From Streptomyces sp. NBC_00433 (GTDB lineage: Bacteria; Actinomycetota; Actinomycetes; Streptomycetales; Streptomycetaceae), in assembly GCA_036015235.1 (NCBI GenBank), contig CP107926.1:2603501-2667500 (forward strand): 64,000 nt of DNA, written 5' to 3'. Made by a program: the position numbers and the translations under genes. Below, piece by piece: positions 17,058 to 26,090 of the stretch. A model generated the notes under the pieces. The model was given only the letters and a program-made list of their open reading frames with translations. It searched no databases and was not told where the DNA came from. Numbering within the stretch: the stretch's first letter is position 1; every line of letters starts with the position of its first letter.

Positions 17058-19268
17058 TCAGCCGCGGGTCGCGGTGACCGCGGGCTTGGCGCGGTAGACA
17101 TCGTAGACGCCGGGCACGGCGCGCATGGCGCGCATCAGCCCGGCGAGGGCCTGGGGATCGGGCAGCTCCACCGTGTAGGTGTGCCGCACGCGGTGCTCCT
17201 GCGGCGGTTCCACCGCCGCCGAGACGATGCCGACGCCTTCGGTGGCGATCACCTCGGTGAGGTCGGCGAGCAGCCGCGGGCGGCTCAGCGCCTCGGCGAG
17301 CACCGTGGCGCGGTAGCCGCCGGCCGGCGTGCCGTCCCGCCACCCGACAGGTACGGAGGTCCGGCCGGCCGAGGTCATCCTGGCGGTGCTCGGACATTCG
17401 ACGCGGTGGACGGTCACGGCGCCGCCGCGGATGACGAAGCCCGTCACCGCGTCGGGCGGGACGGGCGTGCAGCAGCGGGCGAGCCGCACCGAGGCCCCGG
17501 GCAGATCGGCGACCGCCACCGGCTGGGCGGCCGGCGCGATGCTGGCCGCCCGGGTGGGCCGGGCCGCCGGGGCGGCGGCCGGCTGGTCGTCGTCGGCGGG
17601 GGCCGGGTGCTGTGCCAGCCAGCGGGTGATGGCGATCCGGGCCGCGGGGGTGGTGGCGTGTTCCAGCCAGTCGGCGGCCGGGCGCGAGGCGGCCGCGTCG
17701 TCCAGCAGCAGTTGCAGGCTGTCACCGTCACGCAGCCGGGTGCCCAGCGGTGCCAGCCGGCCGTTGACCCGTACGCCGATGCACCGGCGGCCGCCCTCGC
17801 CGTGCACGGCGTAAGCGGCGTCCACGCAACTGGCGCCCGCGGGCAGCCGGATCGTGCCCGAGGCGTCGCCGCCCTCCGCGGTGAAGACGGTGATCTCGCG
17901 GTCCTGCGCGAGGTCGTCGCGCAGCGCGGTCCAGAAGGTGTCGGGGTCGGGTGCGTCCCGCTGCCATTCGAGCAGCCGGGCCAGCCAGCCCGGCTGGGTC
18001 GGGTCGACCCTCCCCCAGGCTTCGGCGGCCGCCGATCCCGTGGCGGTTCGTCCGGTGCCGCTCGTGGCGGGCGGCGGCGTGCCCTCGGCGGCGGAATGCA
18101 GGTGCTCCACGGCGGCGTGCGGGTCGCCGAGGGCGATCACCCCGGTCTCCGCGACCCGGTGCATCTGCCGGGTGCGGACCAGGACCTCGGCGATCCGGCC
18201 CTGGGCGTCGGCGACGGCGGTGTGCAGCGACTGGTAGAGGTTGAATTTGGGAGCGGCGATAAAGTCCTTGAACTCGGCGATCACCGGGGTGAAGCAGGTG
18301 TGGAGTTCGCCGAGCACGGCGTAGCAGTCGGCGTCCTCGCCGACCAGCACGAGCAGCCTGCCGAAGTCACCGCCACCCAACTCGGCGCCGCCGCGCTTCA
18401 GCAGCAGCCGGTGGACGGAGACCGCGTGCCGCGGCCTGATCGCGACCTCGGCCGCGATGTCCGCGTCGCGCAGCACCTTGCGCAGGTCCTCGGCGATCGT
18501 GGCCAGCAAGTCGGGCCGCCGCGCGTTGGCGGCGATCATGGCCTGGGTGCGGGCGTATTCGGCGGGGTGGAGGATCGCGAAGACCCGGTCCTCCAGCTCG
18601 GTCTTGAGCGCCTGCACGCCGAGACGCTCGGCGAGCGGGATCAGCACGTCCCGGGTGACCTTGGCGATCCTGGCCTGCTTGTCGGGCCGCATCACCCCGA
18701 GGGTGCGGACGTTGTGCAGCCGGTCGGCGAGCTTGATGGACATCACGCGGACGTCGCTGCCGGTGGCGACCAGCATCTTGCGGAAGGTCTCGGGCTCGGC
18801 CGCGGCCCCGTGGTCGACCTTCTCCAGCTTGGTGACGCCGTCCACGAGATAGGTCACCTCGGCGCCGAATTCCTCCCGCACCTGATCCAGTGTCACGTCG
18901 GTGTCCTCGACGGTGTCGTGCAGCAGAGAGGCCGTCAACGTGGTGGTCTCGGCGCCGAGTTCGGCGAGGATCAAGGTGACGGCCAGCGGATGGGTGATGT
19001 ACGGCTCACCACTCTTGCGCGTCTGACCGCGGTGCGAGGACTCGGCGAGCACATATGCCCGGCGCAAAGTCTCGACCGCGTCAGGCCCGGCCTGCGGGTG
19101 CCGGGCGCGGTGGACCTTGATGAGGTGCTCGATGGCACCCGGCAACCGGTCCCTGGTGCCCGGACCGAGCAGGGCGGCCCGCCCGAGCCGGCGCAGATCG
19201 AGACGCCGCAGACCGCGTCGACGGGCATCGGCGACGCGCTCGGCGTCCACCGCGTTGTCTGCGCTCAT
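17058..19268 (-). CDS. rshA: RelA/SpoT homologue RshA, (p)ppGpp hydrolase with altered synthetase domain
   Basis: 736 residues. The HD hydrolase domain is complete: HRGQTRKSGEPYITHP, LLHDTVED and KLADRLHNVRTL hold the expected His, His-Asp, Glu-Asp and Asn. The synthetase domain is recognisable (FKDFIAAPKFNLYQSLHTAV) but key positions differ from active enzymes: RPRHAVSVHRL replaces RPKHxxSIYxK, the DLVGxR segment reads DFGRLL, and EVQIRT reads EVLVRT. TGS, zinc-finger (ARCCTPVPP) and ACT domains follow. This suggests hydrolysis rather than synthesis of ppGpp. A GGAGGTGCCG site points to the ATG at 19268 rather than the upstream start at 19286. The position matches the second RelA/SpoT gene (rshA) of S. 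coelicolor. Confidence 0.9.
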   Translation of the reverse strand: MSADNAVDAERVADARRRGLRRLDLRRLGRAALLGPGTRDRLPGAIEHLIKVHRARHPQAGPDAVETLRRAYVLAESSHRGQTRKSGEPYITHPLAVTLILAELGAETTTLTASLLHDTVEDTDVTLDQVREEFGAEVTYLVDGVTKLEKVDHGAAAEPETFRKMLVATGSDVRVMSIKLADRLHNVRTLGVMRPDKQARIAKVTRDVLIPLAERLGVQALKTELEDRVFAILHPAEYARTQAMIAANARRPDLLATIAEDLRKVLRDADIAAEVAIRPRHAVSVHRLLLKRGGAELGGGDFGRLLVLVGEDADCYAVLGELHTCFTPVIAEFKDFIAAPKFNLYQSLHTAVADAQGRIAEVLVRTRQMHRVAETGVIALGDPHAAVEHLHSAAEGTPPPATSGTGRTATGSAAAEAWGRVDPTQPGWLARLLEWQRDAPDPDTFWTALRDDLAQDREITVFTAEGGDASGTIRLPAGASCVDAAYAVHGEGGRRCIGVRVNGRLAPLGTRLRDGDSLQLLLDDAAASRPAADWLEHATTPAARIAITRWLAQHPAPADDDQPAAAPAARPTRAASIAPAAQPVAVADLPGASVRLARCCTPVPPDAVTGFVIRGGAVTVHRVECPSTARMTSAGRTSVPVGWRDGTPAGGYRATVLAEALSRPRLLADLTEVIATEGVGIVSAAVEPPQEHRVRHTYTVELPDPQALAGLMRAMRAVPGVYDVYRAKPAVTATRG

Positions 19269-19463
19269 CGGCACCTCCGGCAGCATGAACCGGCGGCAGA
19301 AGCCCTCACACGACCCGCGGGGCCGCGCCGGTGATTGATGCTATCGAGCCCACCACGTGCGGCTGTCACGCTCTCGCCGAGAGTGATCCCCATCACCCGT
19401 TCGAGGGACGGTGTACGGGGATTCCTGGCGGAATGAGCCGGGTAGCAAAACGGTGCGGGGGGA

Positions 19464-20372
19464 TCAGCGGACCGATCGGGCGGCAGCGAAAGCGGGTTCG
19501 AGGACTCCCTCGGCGACGATGACCGCGGGGCCGGTCATCTCGATCAGGCCGTCGACGGTCTCGGTGATCACCAGCCGGCCGCCGGGGACGTCGACGGTGT
19601 AGGTGACGGGGCGGCCGGTGTCCGCGGGATCGAGGCCGTCACGGCGGGCGGCCGCGACCATCACGGCGCAGGCTCCGGTGCCGCAGGACCGGGTCTCGCC
19701 CGAGCCGCGCTCGTGGACGCGCATGGCCACGTGGCGGGGTCCGCGGTCCACGACGAATTCGACGTTCGTACCGGCGGGGTAGGCCTCGGCGGGGGTGACA
19801 GCGGGGGCCCGGAAGAGGTCTCCGGCCTCGGCGAGGTCGTCCACGAAGACGACGGCGTGCGGGTTGCCCATGTTGACGTGGACCGCGGGCCAGCCGCGGG
19901 AGTCGACCGTCACCGTGACGGCGCCGTCGGGGAAGGCGGCCCGGCCCATGCCGACAGTGATCCCGCCGGGGGAGCCGTCGTCGCCGTCCTTGGCGATGTG
20001 GACCTCGCGCACCCCCGCACGGGTGGCGAGGGCCAGGTCGCCGGCATCGGCGAGGCCGGCCCGCTGGAGGTAGCGGGCGAAGACACGGACGCCGTTGCCG
20101 CACATCTCGGCGATGCTGCCGTCGCTGTTGCGGTAGTCCATGAACCACTCGGCCCGGTCGGCGAGCGCGGCGGCCTCCGGGTGGGCGGCCGAGCGGACGA
20201 CGCGCAGCAGGCCGTCGCCGCCGACCCCGGCGCGGCGGTCGCACAGCCTGGCCACCTGGTCGGCGGACAGGTCGAGCAGACCGTCCGGGTCGGGGACGAT
20301 CACGAAGTCGTTCTCGGTCCCGTGGCCCTTGAGGAAGACGGAAGGAGTGGTGCCGGGGTGCGCGTCAGTCAC
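19464..20372 (-). CDS. dapF: Diaminopimelate epimerase
   Basis: 302 residues. DapF converts LL- to meso-diaminopimelate in lysine biosynthesis; streptomycetes use LL-DAP in the cell wall, so here it mainly serves lysine supply. Both catalytic cysteines are present, Cys91 in MCGNGVR and Cys230 in SCGTGACA, as are GHGTENDF, DYRNSDG and MGNPHAV. The GTG at 20372 starts the conserved protein; the longer open frame to 20594 overlaps the upstream membrane-protein gene and is not used. The ribosome site is weak (GAGAG). It ends 195 bp before rshA and lies 44 bp downstream of the membrane-protein gene, possibly in one unit with it. Confidence 0.96.
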   Translation of the reverse strand: MTDAHPGTTPSVFLKGHGTENDFVIVPDPDGLLDLSADQVARLCDRRAGVGGDGLLRVVRSAAHPEAAALADRAEWFMDYRNSDGSIAEMCGNGVRVFARYLQRAGLADAGDLALATRAGVREVHIAKDGDDGSPGGITVGMGRAAFPDGAVTVTVDSRGWPAVHVNMGNPHAVVFVDDLAEAGDLFRAPAVTPAEAYPAGTNVEFVVDRGPRHVAMRVHERGSGETRSCGTGACAVMVAAARRDGLDPADTGRPVTYTVDVPGGRLVITETVDGLIEMTGPAVIVAEGVLEPAFAAARSVR

Positions 20373-20416
20373 CTCTCGATCGTACGCGGACGGCCGGCTG
20401 TGAGCGGCGCGGGGCG

Positions 20417-20977
20417 TCAGCGCAGCCGGGCGACGCGCCAGACGGCCAGCGCGGCGAGCAGCACGATCAGGGCGGCGTAGCCGGCGGCGAAGCGCCAGTC
20501 GATCCGGGCGCCGGAGCCGCGGGCGGGCAGCCCCGGCCAGGTGTAGCCGACCCGGCGGGCCGCCATCAGCGCCCAGCCCGCGGAGCAGCAGCACAGCAGC
20601 AGGCCGAGCATGGCGACGACCGGACCGGCGTCGCCGGATTCGAAGGCGAGAGGAAAGGCGAACATGAGGGATCCGCCCACCGCGAGCGCGATGATCGGAG
20701 CGAGCTGCCAGATCCGCAGCCGCCGCTGCGGTCGCAGTTCACGGAAGGACTGGCCGCCGTCGAGCGGCAGGACCGGGTCGATCGAACCCAGCGGGTCGAG
20801 GGGTTCGAGCGGAATCAGCGGGTCGCCGAGGGCGTCCAGCGATTCCAGGTGCGTCAGCTCTTCGATGTGTTCCGCGCTGTCGGCCGGGACACCGTTGATC
20901 TCCTGTGACGCATGGGAGTCGTACGAGTCCGCCGCTGAGTCGCGCCCCTGGGGGGTGTCGCGTGGGCCGAGTGCCAT
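20417..20977 (-). CDS. Uncharacterised membrane protein
   Basis: 186 residues of unknown function. The first 85 residues are hydrophilic, acidic and rich in Leu/Pro/Asp, with a repetitive PLxPLxPLD-type stretch around 50-75. Three hydrophobic segments follow: about 92-112 (LAPIIALAVGGSLMFAFPLAF), 118-140 (VVAMLGLLLCCCSAGWALMAA) and 160-180 (AAGYAALIVLLAALAVW). The ATG at 20977 is preferred over the GTG at 20983 because GGGAGGG is nine bases from the ATG but only three from the GTG. It lies between miaA and dapF on the same strand. Confidence 0.7.
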   Translation of the reverse strand: MALGPRDTPQGRDSAADSYDSHASQEINGVPADSAEHIEELTHLESLDALGDPLIPLEPLDPLGSIDPVLPLDGGQSFRELRPQRRLRIWQLAPIIALAVGGSLMFAFPLAFESGDAGPVVAMLGLLLCCCSAGWALMAARRVGYTWPGLPARGSGARIDWRFAAGYAALIVLLAALAVWRVARLR

Positions 20978-21082
20978 CGCCACGCGCCCTCCCGAGTCTC
21001 CGACACCGTAGCTGGTCGCTCGATGATGGCACGGTCGGAGGGCTGGTCCCGGACGCCGGAGCGTCCCGATGCCATCACGTGA

Positions 21083-22006
21083 TCAGGCTGTGACCGCTTC
21101 CTCGAGCAACGTCAGCGCATGGTCGGTGAGTTCTCCGTCCTGGGCGGTGAGCCAGTGCACACGGCCGTCGCGTCGGAACCACGAATCCTGGCGCCGTGCG
21201 AAACGTTTCGTGGCCCGCACGGTGTCGGCGCGCGCCTCCTCCTCGGTGCACTCCCCGGCGAGCGCGGCGAGCACCTGCTGGTAGCCGAGGGCGCGGGAGG
21301 CGGTGCGGCCCTCGCGCAGCCCGACGGCATCCAGGGCGCCGACCTCGGCGACGAGGCCGCCCGCCCACATACGGTCGACCCGCAGCGCGATGCGCTCGTC
21401 GAGCAGCGGCCGGGGGATGTCGAGCCCGATCTGCACGGTGTCGTAGACCGACTGCTGCGCCTCGGCCTGGGGCAGGTTGGCCGTGAAGGGCCGGCCGGTG
21501 ATCTCGACCACTTCCAGGGCGCGGACGATCCGGCGGCCGTTGCTGGGGAGGATCGCCTGGGCCGCGGCCGGGTCGACGGCGGCCAGCCGGGCGTGCAGGG
21601 CGCCCGGGCCGCGCATGTCGAGTTCGGCCTCCAGCCTGGCGCGGACGGCGGCGTCGGTGCCCGGGAATTCCAGCGGGTCGATCGCGGCGCGCACGTACAG
21701 CCCGGAGCCGCCGACCAGCACCGGGACCCGGTCCGCAGCGTGCAGCCGGTCGATCTCGGCGCGGGCCAGCCGCTGGTAGTCGGCGACGTTGGCGGCCTGC
21801 GTCACGTCCCAGATGTCCAGCAGGTGGTGCGGCACGCCCTGCCGTTCGTCGGGTGGGAGTTTGGCGGTGCCGATGTCCATGCCGCGGTAGAGCTGCATGG
21901 AGTCGGCGTTGATCACCTCGCCGCCCAGGATCCGGGCCAGGGAGACACCGAGATCCGATTTTCCGGCTGCGGTGGGGCCTACGACGGCGATCACACGGTT
22001 CTTCAC
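21083..22006 (-). CDS. miaA: tRNA dimethylallyltransferase MiaA
   Basis: 307 residues. MiaA adds a dimethylallyl group to A37 of tRNAs that read codons starting with U. P-loop GPTAAGKS (10-17), DSMQLYRGMDIGTAK, the general-base Asp within it, VLVGGSGLYVRA and the C-terminal FARRQDSWFRRD are all conserved. The GTG at 22006 begins at the conserved N-terminus. MiaB, which modifies the MiaA product, is encoded 1.4 kb away on the same strand (23427-24911). Confidence 0.97.
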   Translation of the reverse strand: MKNRVIAVVGPTAAGKSDLGVSLARILGGEVINADSMQLYRGMDIGTAKLPPDERQGVPHHLLDIWDVTQAANVADYQRLARAEIDRLHAADRVPVLVGGSGLYVRAAIDPLEFPGTDAAVRARLEAELDMRGPGALHARLAAVDPAAAQAILPSNGRRIVRALEVVEITGRPFTANLPQAEAQQSVYDTVQIGLDIPRPLLDERIALRVDRMWAGGLVAEVGALDAVGLREGRTASRALGYQQVLAALAGECTEEEARADTVRATKRFARRQDSWFRRDGRVHWLTAQDGELTDHALTLLEEAVTA

Positions 22007-22218
22007 GTTGTCAGTCTCCCAAACATCCGGTGCCGGCTTCCAAACGTCCGGCGCCGACCTCGATGCACAGGGGGCGGGCTCGGCGGCGCGTATTCACAGT
22101 GGCGCGAGTATTGTCTGAAGAGAAGGGCATTTTGCGGTGCTTGTGATACTTTGCGGCTATTTGCTCGCAGCGGCGCAGCTCGCGGCCCTGATCGCGTCAT
22201 CTTCGAGGAAGGTGCCAG

Positions 22219-22458
22219 ATGAGCTTCATGGACACGGTCAAGGACAAGCTCGGCCTGGCGAAGGACAAGGCCGGTGACATGGCCCGGCAGCACCCCGACA
22301 AGGTCGACTCGGGAATCGACAAGGCGGCGCAGACCGCGGACCCCAAGACCGGCGGCAAGCACTCCGACAAGATCGACACCGGCGCCGACAAGGCGAAGGG
22401 CGCCGCGGACAAGCTCGGCGGCGAGGGCGGCGGCCAGGACACCGGCGGCAGGACCTGA
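22219..22458 (+). CDS. MT0933-type antitoxin family protein
   Basis: 79 residues, very hydrophilic and rich in Lys, Asp and Gly, with repeats of the type DKAKGxxDK / HPDKVDSGIDKAAQTADPKTGGKHSDKIDTGADKAK split over the protein. This matches the small actinobacterial family named after M. tuberculosis MT0933/Rv0909, which is annotated as an antitoxin. A good GAGGAAGG site precedes the ATG. No toxin gene lies next to it: the neighbours are the divergent miaA and the convergent LigB-like gene. The antitoxin label is therefore by family only. The protein may simply be a small soluble stress protein, since the composition resembles CsbD-like proteins. Confidence 0.75.
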   Translation: MSFMDTVKDKLGLAKDKAGDMARQHPDKVDSGIDKAAQTADPKTGGKHSDKIDTGADKAKGAADKLGGEGGGQDTGGRT

Positions 22459-22480
22459 TCGAACCCCGATGAGCGCCGTC

Positions 22481-22553
22481 CCCGCCGCACAGCGGCGGGC
22501 GCTCGGCGAGTGATACCGGACGGCCGCGGAATTCCACCTTCCGCGGCCCGTCC
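22481..22553. terminator. Two stem-loops between convergent genes
   Basis: CCCGCCGC-aca-GCGGCGGG (22481-22499) is a perfect 8-bp stem shortly after the antitoxin stop. GGACGGCCGCGGA (22518-22530) pairs with TCCGCGGCCCGTCC (22540-22553) with one bulged base. Together they separate the plus-strand antitoxin gene from the minus-strand LigB-like gene that ends at 22587. Confidence 0.65.
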
Positions 22554-22586
22554 ACGCGCAATCGGCGCCCGCGGCTCGACCTGCCG

Positions 22587-23315
22587 CTATGTCCAGCCGG
22601 CCACGAAATACCCGACGCCGTAGGGCGCCTCCTCGTACAGCAGCTGCCCGCCGAGGCCCGCGCCGCGAGCCGCACCGGCCAGCAGTTGCCAGGGGGCCCT
22701 GCCCGCGGCGCCGACCGCCTGCGCAAGCTCCGGGTCGAGCCCGGCCAGCGCCTCGGTGTCGGCGGCGGCCAGCGCGGCGGCGACGGACGCGTCGAAACCC
22801 TCGGCGCGGTCGTCCAGATAGCCCGGCGCCTTGACCGTACGGGTGACGCTGCCGTCACCCATCACCAGCAGCGCGACCCGCCCGGCCGACGCGGCGACGT
22901 CCTGCCCGGCGGCGGCGCACCGGTCGGGCGCCAGCGGCTCCCCCACCGCCAGGCCCTCCACCGGGCTCGCGTGCCAGCCTCGCAGCAGCCAGGCGGCCAC
23001 GGCCAGCGAAGGCGGCAGCACCCGTACATCATCGGCCGGGGCGTCGTCTCCGTCGCTCTCCCCCGCCTTGCCGAGCCGCACGTCCAGCGCGACACCGAAC
23101 GGGCGGAAGGACCCGCGGACACCCTCGGCGAAGGCGCCGCGGGCCGACAGTTCGGCCGGCCCCACGGCCACCAGAAGGTCGGGCCGGGACGCTGCCAGCA
23201 ACCCGACGGCGTCCCCGCAGGCGTCCCGCAGCGCGTCCAGCTCGGGTGCGGCTCCGGCCGCCACCTCGGGCACCAGCAGCGGCGGGCAGGGGCAGACGGC
23301 AGCGGCGACCAGCAT
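22587..23315 (-). CDS. Class III extradiol dioxygenase-like (LigB-fold) protein
   Basis: 242 residues. The start MLVAAAVCPCPPLLVPE and the pattern AVGPAE...SFRPFGV...LPPSLAVAAWLL...GDGSVTRTVKAPGYLDDRAEGFDASV are typical of an actinobacterial family placed with the LigB-type class III extradiol dioxygenases. The usual metal-binding histidines are mostly absent (no His in the N-terminal PCPP motif), so catalytic activity is doubtful. The gene sits immediately downstream of miaB on the same strand, as in other streptomycetes. Start at the ATG 23315; the open frame further upstream is Gly/Ala-rich and unsupported. Confidence 0.7.
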   Translation of the reverse strand: MLVAAAVCPCPPLLVPEVAAGAAPELDALRDACGDAVGLLAASRPDLLVAVGPAELSARGAFAEGVRGSFRPFGVALDVRLGKAGESDGDDAPADDVRVLPPSLAVAAWLLRGWHASPVEGLAVGEPLAPDRCAAAGQDVAASAGRVALLVMGDGSVTRTVKAPGYLDDRAEGFDASVAAALAAADTEALAGLDPELAQAVGAAGRAPWQLLAGAARGAGLGGQLLYEEAPYGVGYFVAGWT

Positions 23316-23426
23316 GATCGCCACCTTACCGCCGGAGCCGGACAGCGCCCCCGCGCCCGCCACGGCCCCACGGGCGCCGCTCCCCACCGCCCGTTCCGGC
23401 CCCAGGAGCCTTCGCCGGCCCGGCGC

Positions 23427-24911
23427 TCAGTCGACCGCGCAGCCCCCGGTCGAGGCCACCGGCGCGGGCACCCCGATCGTCGGCAGCCCGAGCATCACAC
23501 CGGCCGGCTGCGGCGCGGGAGCCGCGGTGCGCCGCTCCCAGGCGTCGCCGGCCCGCGTACGGCGTACGGACAGCGCGGGGCGCTCGGCGAGCAGATGGTG
23601 CGGCGCGGCGTAGGTGATCTCGACGGTCACCATGTCGCCGGGCCTGGCCTGCTGCCCCTCCGGGCGCTCGAAGTGCACCAGGCGGTTGTCGGGGGCGCGT
23701 CCCGACAGCCGGCGGGTCGCGTCGTCCTTGCGGCCCTCGCCCTCGGCGACCAGCACCTCAAGGGTGCGGCCGACCTGCGTCTTGTTCTGCTCCCAGGAAA
23801 TCTCCTCCTGGAGCGCGACCAGCCGCTCGTAGCGCTCCTGGACGACGGCCTTGGGGATCTGGCCGTCCATCTCCGCGGCGGGGGTGCCGGGCCGCTTGCT
23901 GTACTGGAAGGTGAAGGCCTGCGCGAAGCGCGCCTCACGCACCACGTGCAGGGTCTGCTCGAAGTCCTCCTCGGTCTCGCCGGGGAAGCCCACGATGATG
24001 TCGGTGGTGAGCGCGGCGTCGGGCATCGCGGCCCGCACCTTCTCGATGATTCCGAGGTAACGATCCTGCCGGTACGACCGGCGCATCGCCTTGAGCACCC
24101 GGTCCGAGCCAGACTGCAGCGGCATGTGCAGCTGGTGCATCACCGTCGGCGTCTCCGCCATCGCCGCGATCACGTCGTCGGTGAAGTCGCGCGGATGCGG
24201 GGAGGTGAAACGGATCCGCTCCAGGCCCTCGACCGCGCCGGTGGCACGCAGCAGCTTGCCGAAGGCCTCCCGGTCGCCGATATCGGAGCCGTAGGCGTTG
24301 ACGTTCTGGCCGAGCAGGGTGACCTCGATGACGCCCTCGGCGACCAGCGCCTCGACCTCGGCCAGCACATCGCCGGGCCGCCGGTCCTTCTCCTTGCCGC
24401 GCAGCGCGGGCACGATGCAGAAGGTGCAGGTGTTGTTGCAGCCCACGGAGATCGCGACCCACGCGGCATAGGCGGACTCGCGGCGGGACGGCAGCGTCGA
24501 GGGGAAGGTCTCCAGTGACTCGACGATCTCGACCTGGGCCTCTTCCCCGATCCTGGCCCGCTCCAGCAGCACCGGCAGCTGCCCGATGTTGTGGGTGCCG
24601 AACACCACGTCGACCCAGGGCGCCCGCTTCACGATCGTGTCGCGGTCCTTCTGCGCCAGACAGCCGCCCACGGCGATCTGCATGCCGGGGCGGGCGGCCT
24701 TCTTCGGCACGAGCTGGCCGAGGTTGCCGTAGAGCCGGTTGTCGGCGTTCTCCCGCACCGCACAGGTGTTGAAGACGACGACGTCCGCGCCGTCGGCGCC
24801 CTCCGGCGCCCGCACATAGCCGGCGCCCTCCAGCAGGCCGGACAGCCGCTCGGAGTCGTGGACGTTCATCTGGCACCCGTAGGTGCGGACCTCGTAAGTA
24901 CGCGCGCTCAT
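23427..24911 (-). CDS. miaB: tRNA-2-methylthio-N6-dimethylallyladenosine synthase MiaB
   Basis: 494-residue radical-SAM methylthiotransferase that adds a methylthio group to i6A37 of tRNA. The N-terminal MTTase domain has the three cluster cysteines in TYGCQMN, NTCAVRE and GGCLAQ. The radical-SAM motif is CNNTCTFC, and a TRAM domain lies at about 375-440. The C-terminus carries a further 50 residues rich in Pro/Ala/Val that end in GGCAVD. The ATG at 24911 starts the conserved [13 protein letters not shown]. The frame is open far upstream, but that part is antisense to the TAXI gene. Confidence 0.97.
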   Translation of the reverse strand: MSARTYEVRTYGCQMNVHDSERLSGLLEGAGYVRAPEGADGADVVVFNTCAVRENADNRLYGNLGQLVPKKAARPGMQIAVGGCLAQKDRDTIVKRAPWVDVVFGTHNIGQLPVLLERARIGEEAQVEIVESLETFPSTLPSRRESAYAAWVAISVGCNNTCTFCIVPALRGKEKDRRPGDVLAEVEALVAEGVIEVTLLGQNVNAYGSDIGDREAFGKLLRATGAVEGLERIRFTSPHPRDFTDDVIAAMAETPTVMHQLHMPLQSGSDRVLKAMRRSYRQDRYLGIIEKVRAAMPDAALTTDIIVGFPGETEEDFEQTLHVVREARFAQAFTFQYSKRPGTPAAEMDGQIPKAVVQERYERLVALQEEISWEQNKTQVGRTLEVLVAEGEGRKDDATRRLSGRAPDNRLVHFERPEGQQARPGDMVTVEITYAAPHHLLAERPALSVRRTRAGDAWERRTAAPAPQPAGVMLGLPTIGVPAPVASTGGCAVD

Positions 24912-25040
24912 AACAATCCACCAGACTACGTGGTTCCCGGGCTGTGTCGCCCCCGCCTTGTGGCGCCCGCCGGCCGCCGGCCCCGGCCCGAGTCGGCCGG
25001 CCCTTCCGCGTATCGGCGCAGCCTGGCAGGATCCCGGGGC

Positions 25041-26057
25041 ATGGACCTCCCCCGCCTCGGCAGACTGTGGCCGCACGGCCGCCGTGCCCGGCGCCGGCGG
25101 GTGCTGCAGACCGCGCTGGCCGCGGCGTCGGCGCTGGCCCTGCTGCTGTGGTGGCTGGTCCCGGCCGGCGGCCCCGGCTACCCGCGAACCCCGCTGTCCT
25201 TCGCCACGGGCGTCGCCAACGGTGTGTACGAGAAGTACGGCATGCTGCTGCAGAGCGACCTGCGGACGGCGCTGCCCGGGGTCGACGTCACCCTGGAGCA
25301 CACCGAGGGATCCGTCGACAACATCAAGCGGGTCGCCTCGGGGCGGTCCGACTTCACCATCGCGGCCGCCGACGCCGTGGCGAGCTACGAGGGTCCGGGG
25401 AAGTCCGGACTGCGGGCGATCGCGCGGCTCTACGACGACTACATGCAGCTGGTCGTACCGCATGACTCGCCGGTGCGCTCGATCCGCGACCTGCGCCATA
25501 TGACGGTCGGCGTGGGGCAGGCGGACTCCGGCGTCAATCTCATCACCCGGCGCCTGTTCGCCGCGGCGGGCATGAACATGAACAAGGACGTGACAGCCGA
25601 GCCGGTCGGCATCGACCAGGCGCCCGCGATGCTGCTCGACGGCCGGCTCGACGCCTTCTTCTGGTCCGGCGGGCTGCCGACCGCCGCGGTCGCCGCCATG
25701 GCGACCCCGGTGGCGCGGATCAAGCTGGTGCAGCTCGGGGACCTGGTGGCCCCGCTGCACGCCATGGGCGCCGGCATGGCCTACTACCGGCAGGCGGTGA
25801 TGCCGGCCGACGCCTACCCGGCGGCGCAGGACGGCAAGGCGGTGCCGACGGTCGCGGTGGCCAATCTGCTCATCACCACGGACCGTGCCGACGCCGGACT
25901 GGTGGAGCGGCTCACCCGGGCGGTGATCGACAGCCGGGACGCGATCGGCACCGTCGTGCACGCGGCCCAGCTGGTGGACCTGCGGACCGCGGTCTTCACC
26001 GACCCGCTGCCACTGCACGCGGGCGCCGAGCGCTACTACCGCTCGGTCAAGCCGTAG
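25041..26057 (+). CDS. TAXI family solute-binding protein, membrane-anchored
   Basis: 338 residues. An Arg-rich start (RRARRRR) and one hydrophobic segment at about 22-42 ([20 protein letters not shown]) act as an uncleaved anchor. The rest is an extracytoplasmic TAXI domain ([15 protein letters not shown]...LHTEGS-type [20 protein letters not shown]...[15 protein letters not shown]...[18 protein letters not shown]), the binding-protein type of TRAP transporters for small carboxylates or amino acids. No TRAP membrane subunits are nearby. The gene is convergent with a histidine kinase/response regulator pair 33 bp away, so a role in signal sensing is more likely than transport. That role is inference. 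Confidence 0.87.
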   Translation: MDLPRLGRLWPHGRRARRRRVLQTALAAASALALLLWWLVPAGGPGYPRTPLSFATGVANGVYEKYGMLLQSDLRTALPGVDVTLEHTEGSVDNIKRVASGRSDFTIAAADAVASYEGPGKSGLRAIARLYDDYMQLVVPHDSPVRSIRDLRHMTVGVGQADSGVNLITRRLFAAAGMNMNKDVTAEPVGIDQAPAMLLDGRLDAFFWSGGLPTAAVAAMATPVARIKLVQLGDLVAPLHAMGAGMAYYRQAVMPADAYPAAQDGKAVPTVAVANLLITTDRADAGLVERLTRAVIDSRDAIGTVVHAAQLVDLRTAVFTDPLPLHAGAERYYRSVKP

Positions 26058-26060
26058 CTG

Positions 26061-26079
26061 CCCTCTCCGCCGCAGAGGG
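26061..26079. terminator. Short hairpin between convergent TAXI and kinase genes
   Basis: CCCTCT and AGAGGG flank a seven-base loop in the 33-bp gap between the two stop codons. The stem is only six base pairs, so termination is tentative. Confidence 0.4.
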
Positions 26080-26090
26080 TCCTTACGCCG

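Noticed and set aside
16877..17101. A possible 34- to 74-codon gene or leader peptide between rshA and hflX
   Set aside because: No ribosome site before either start, no conserved features, and composition like other intergenic shadows.
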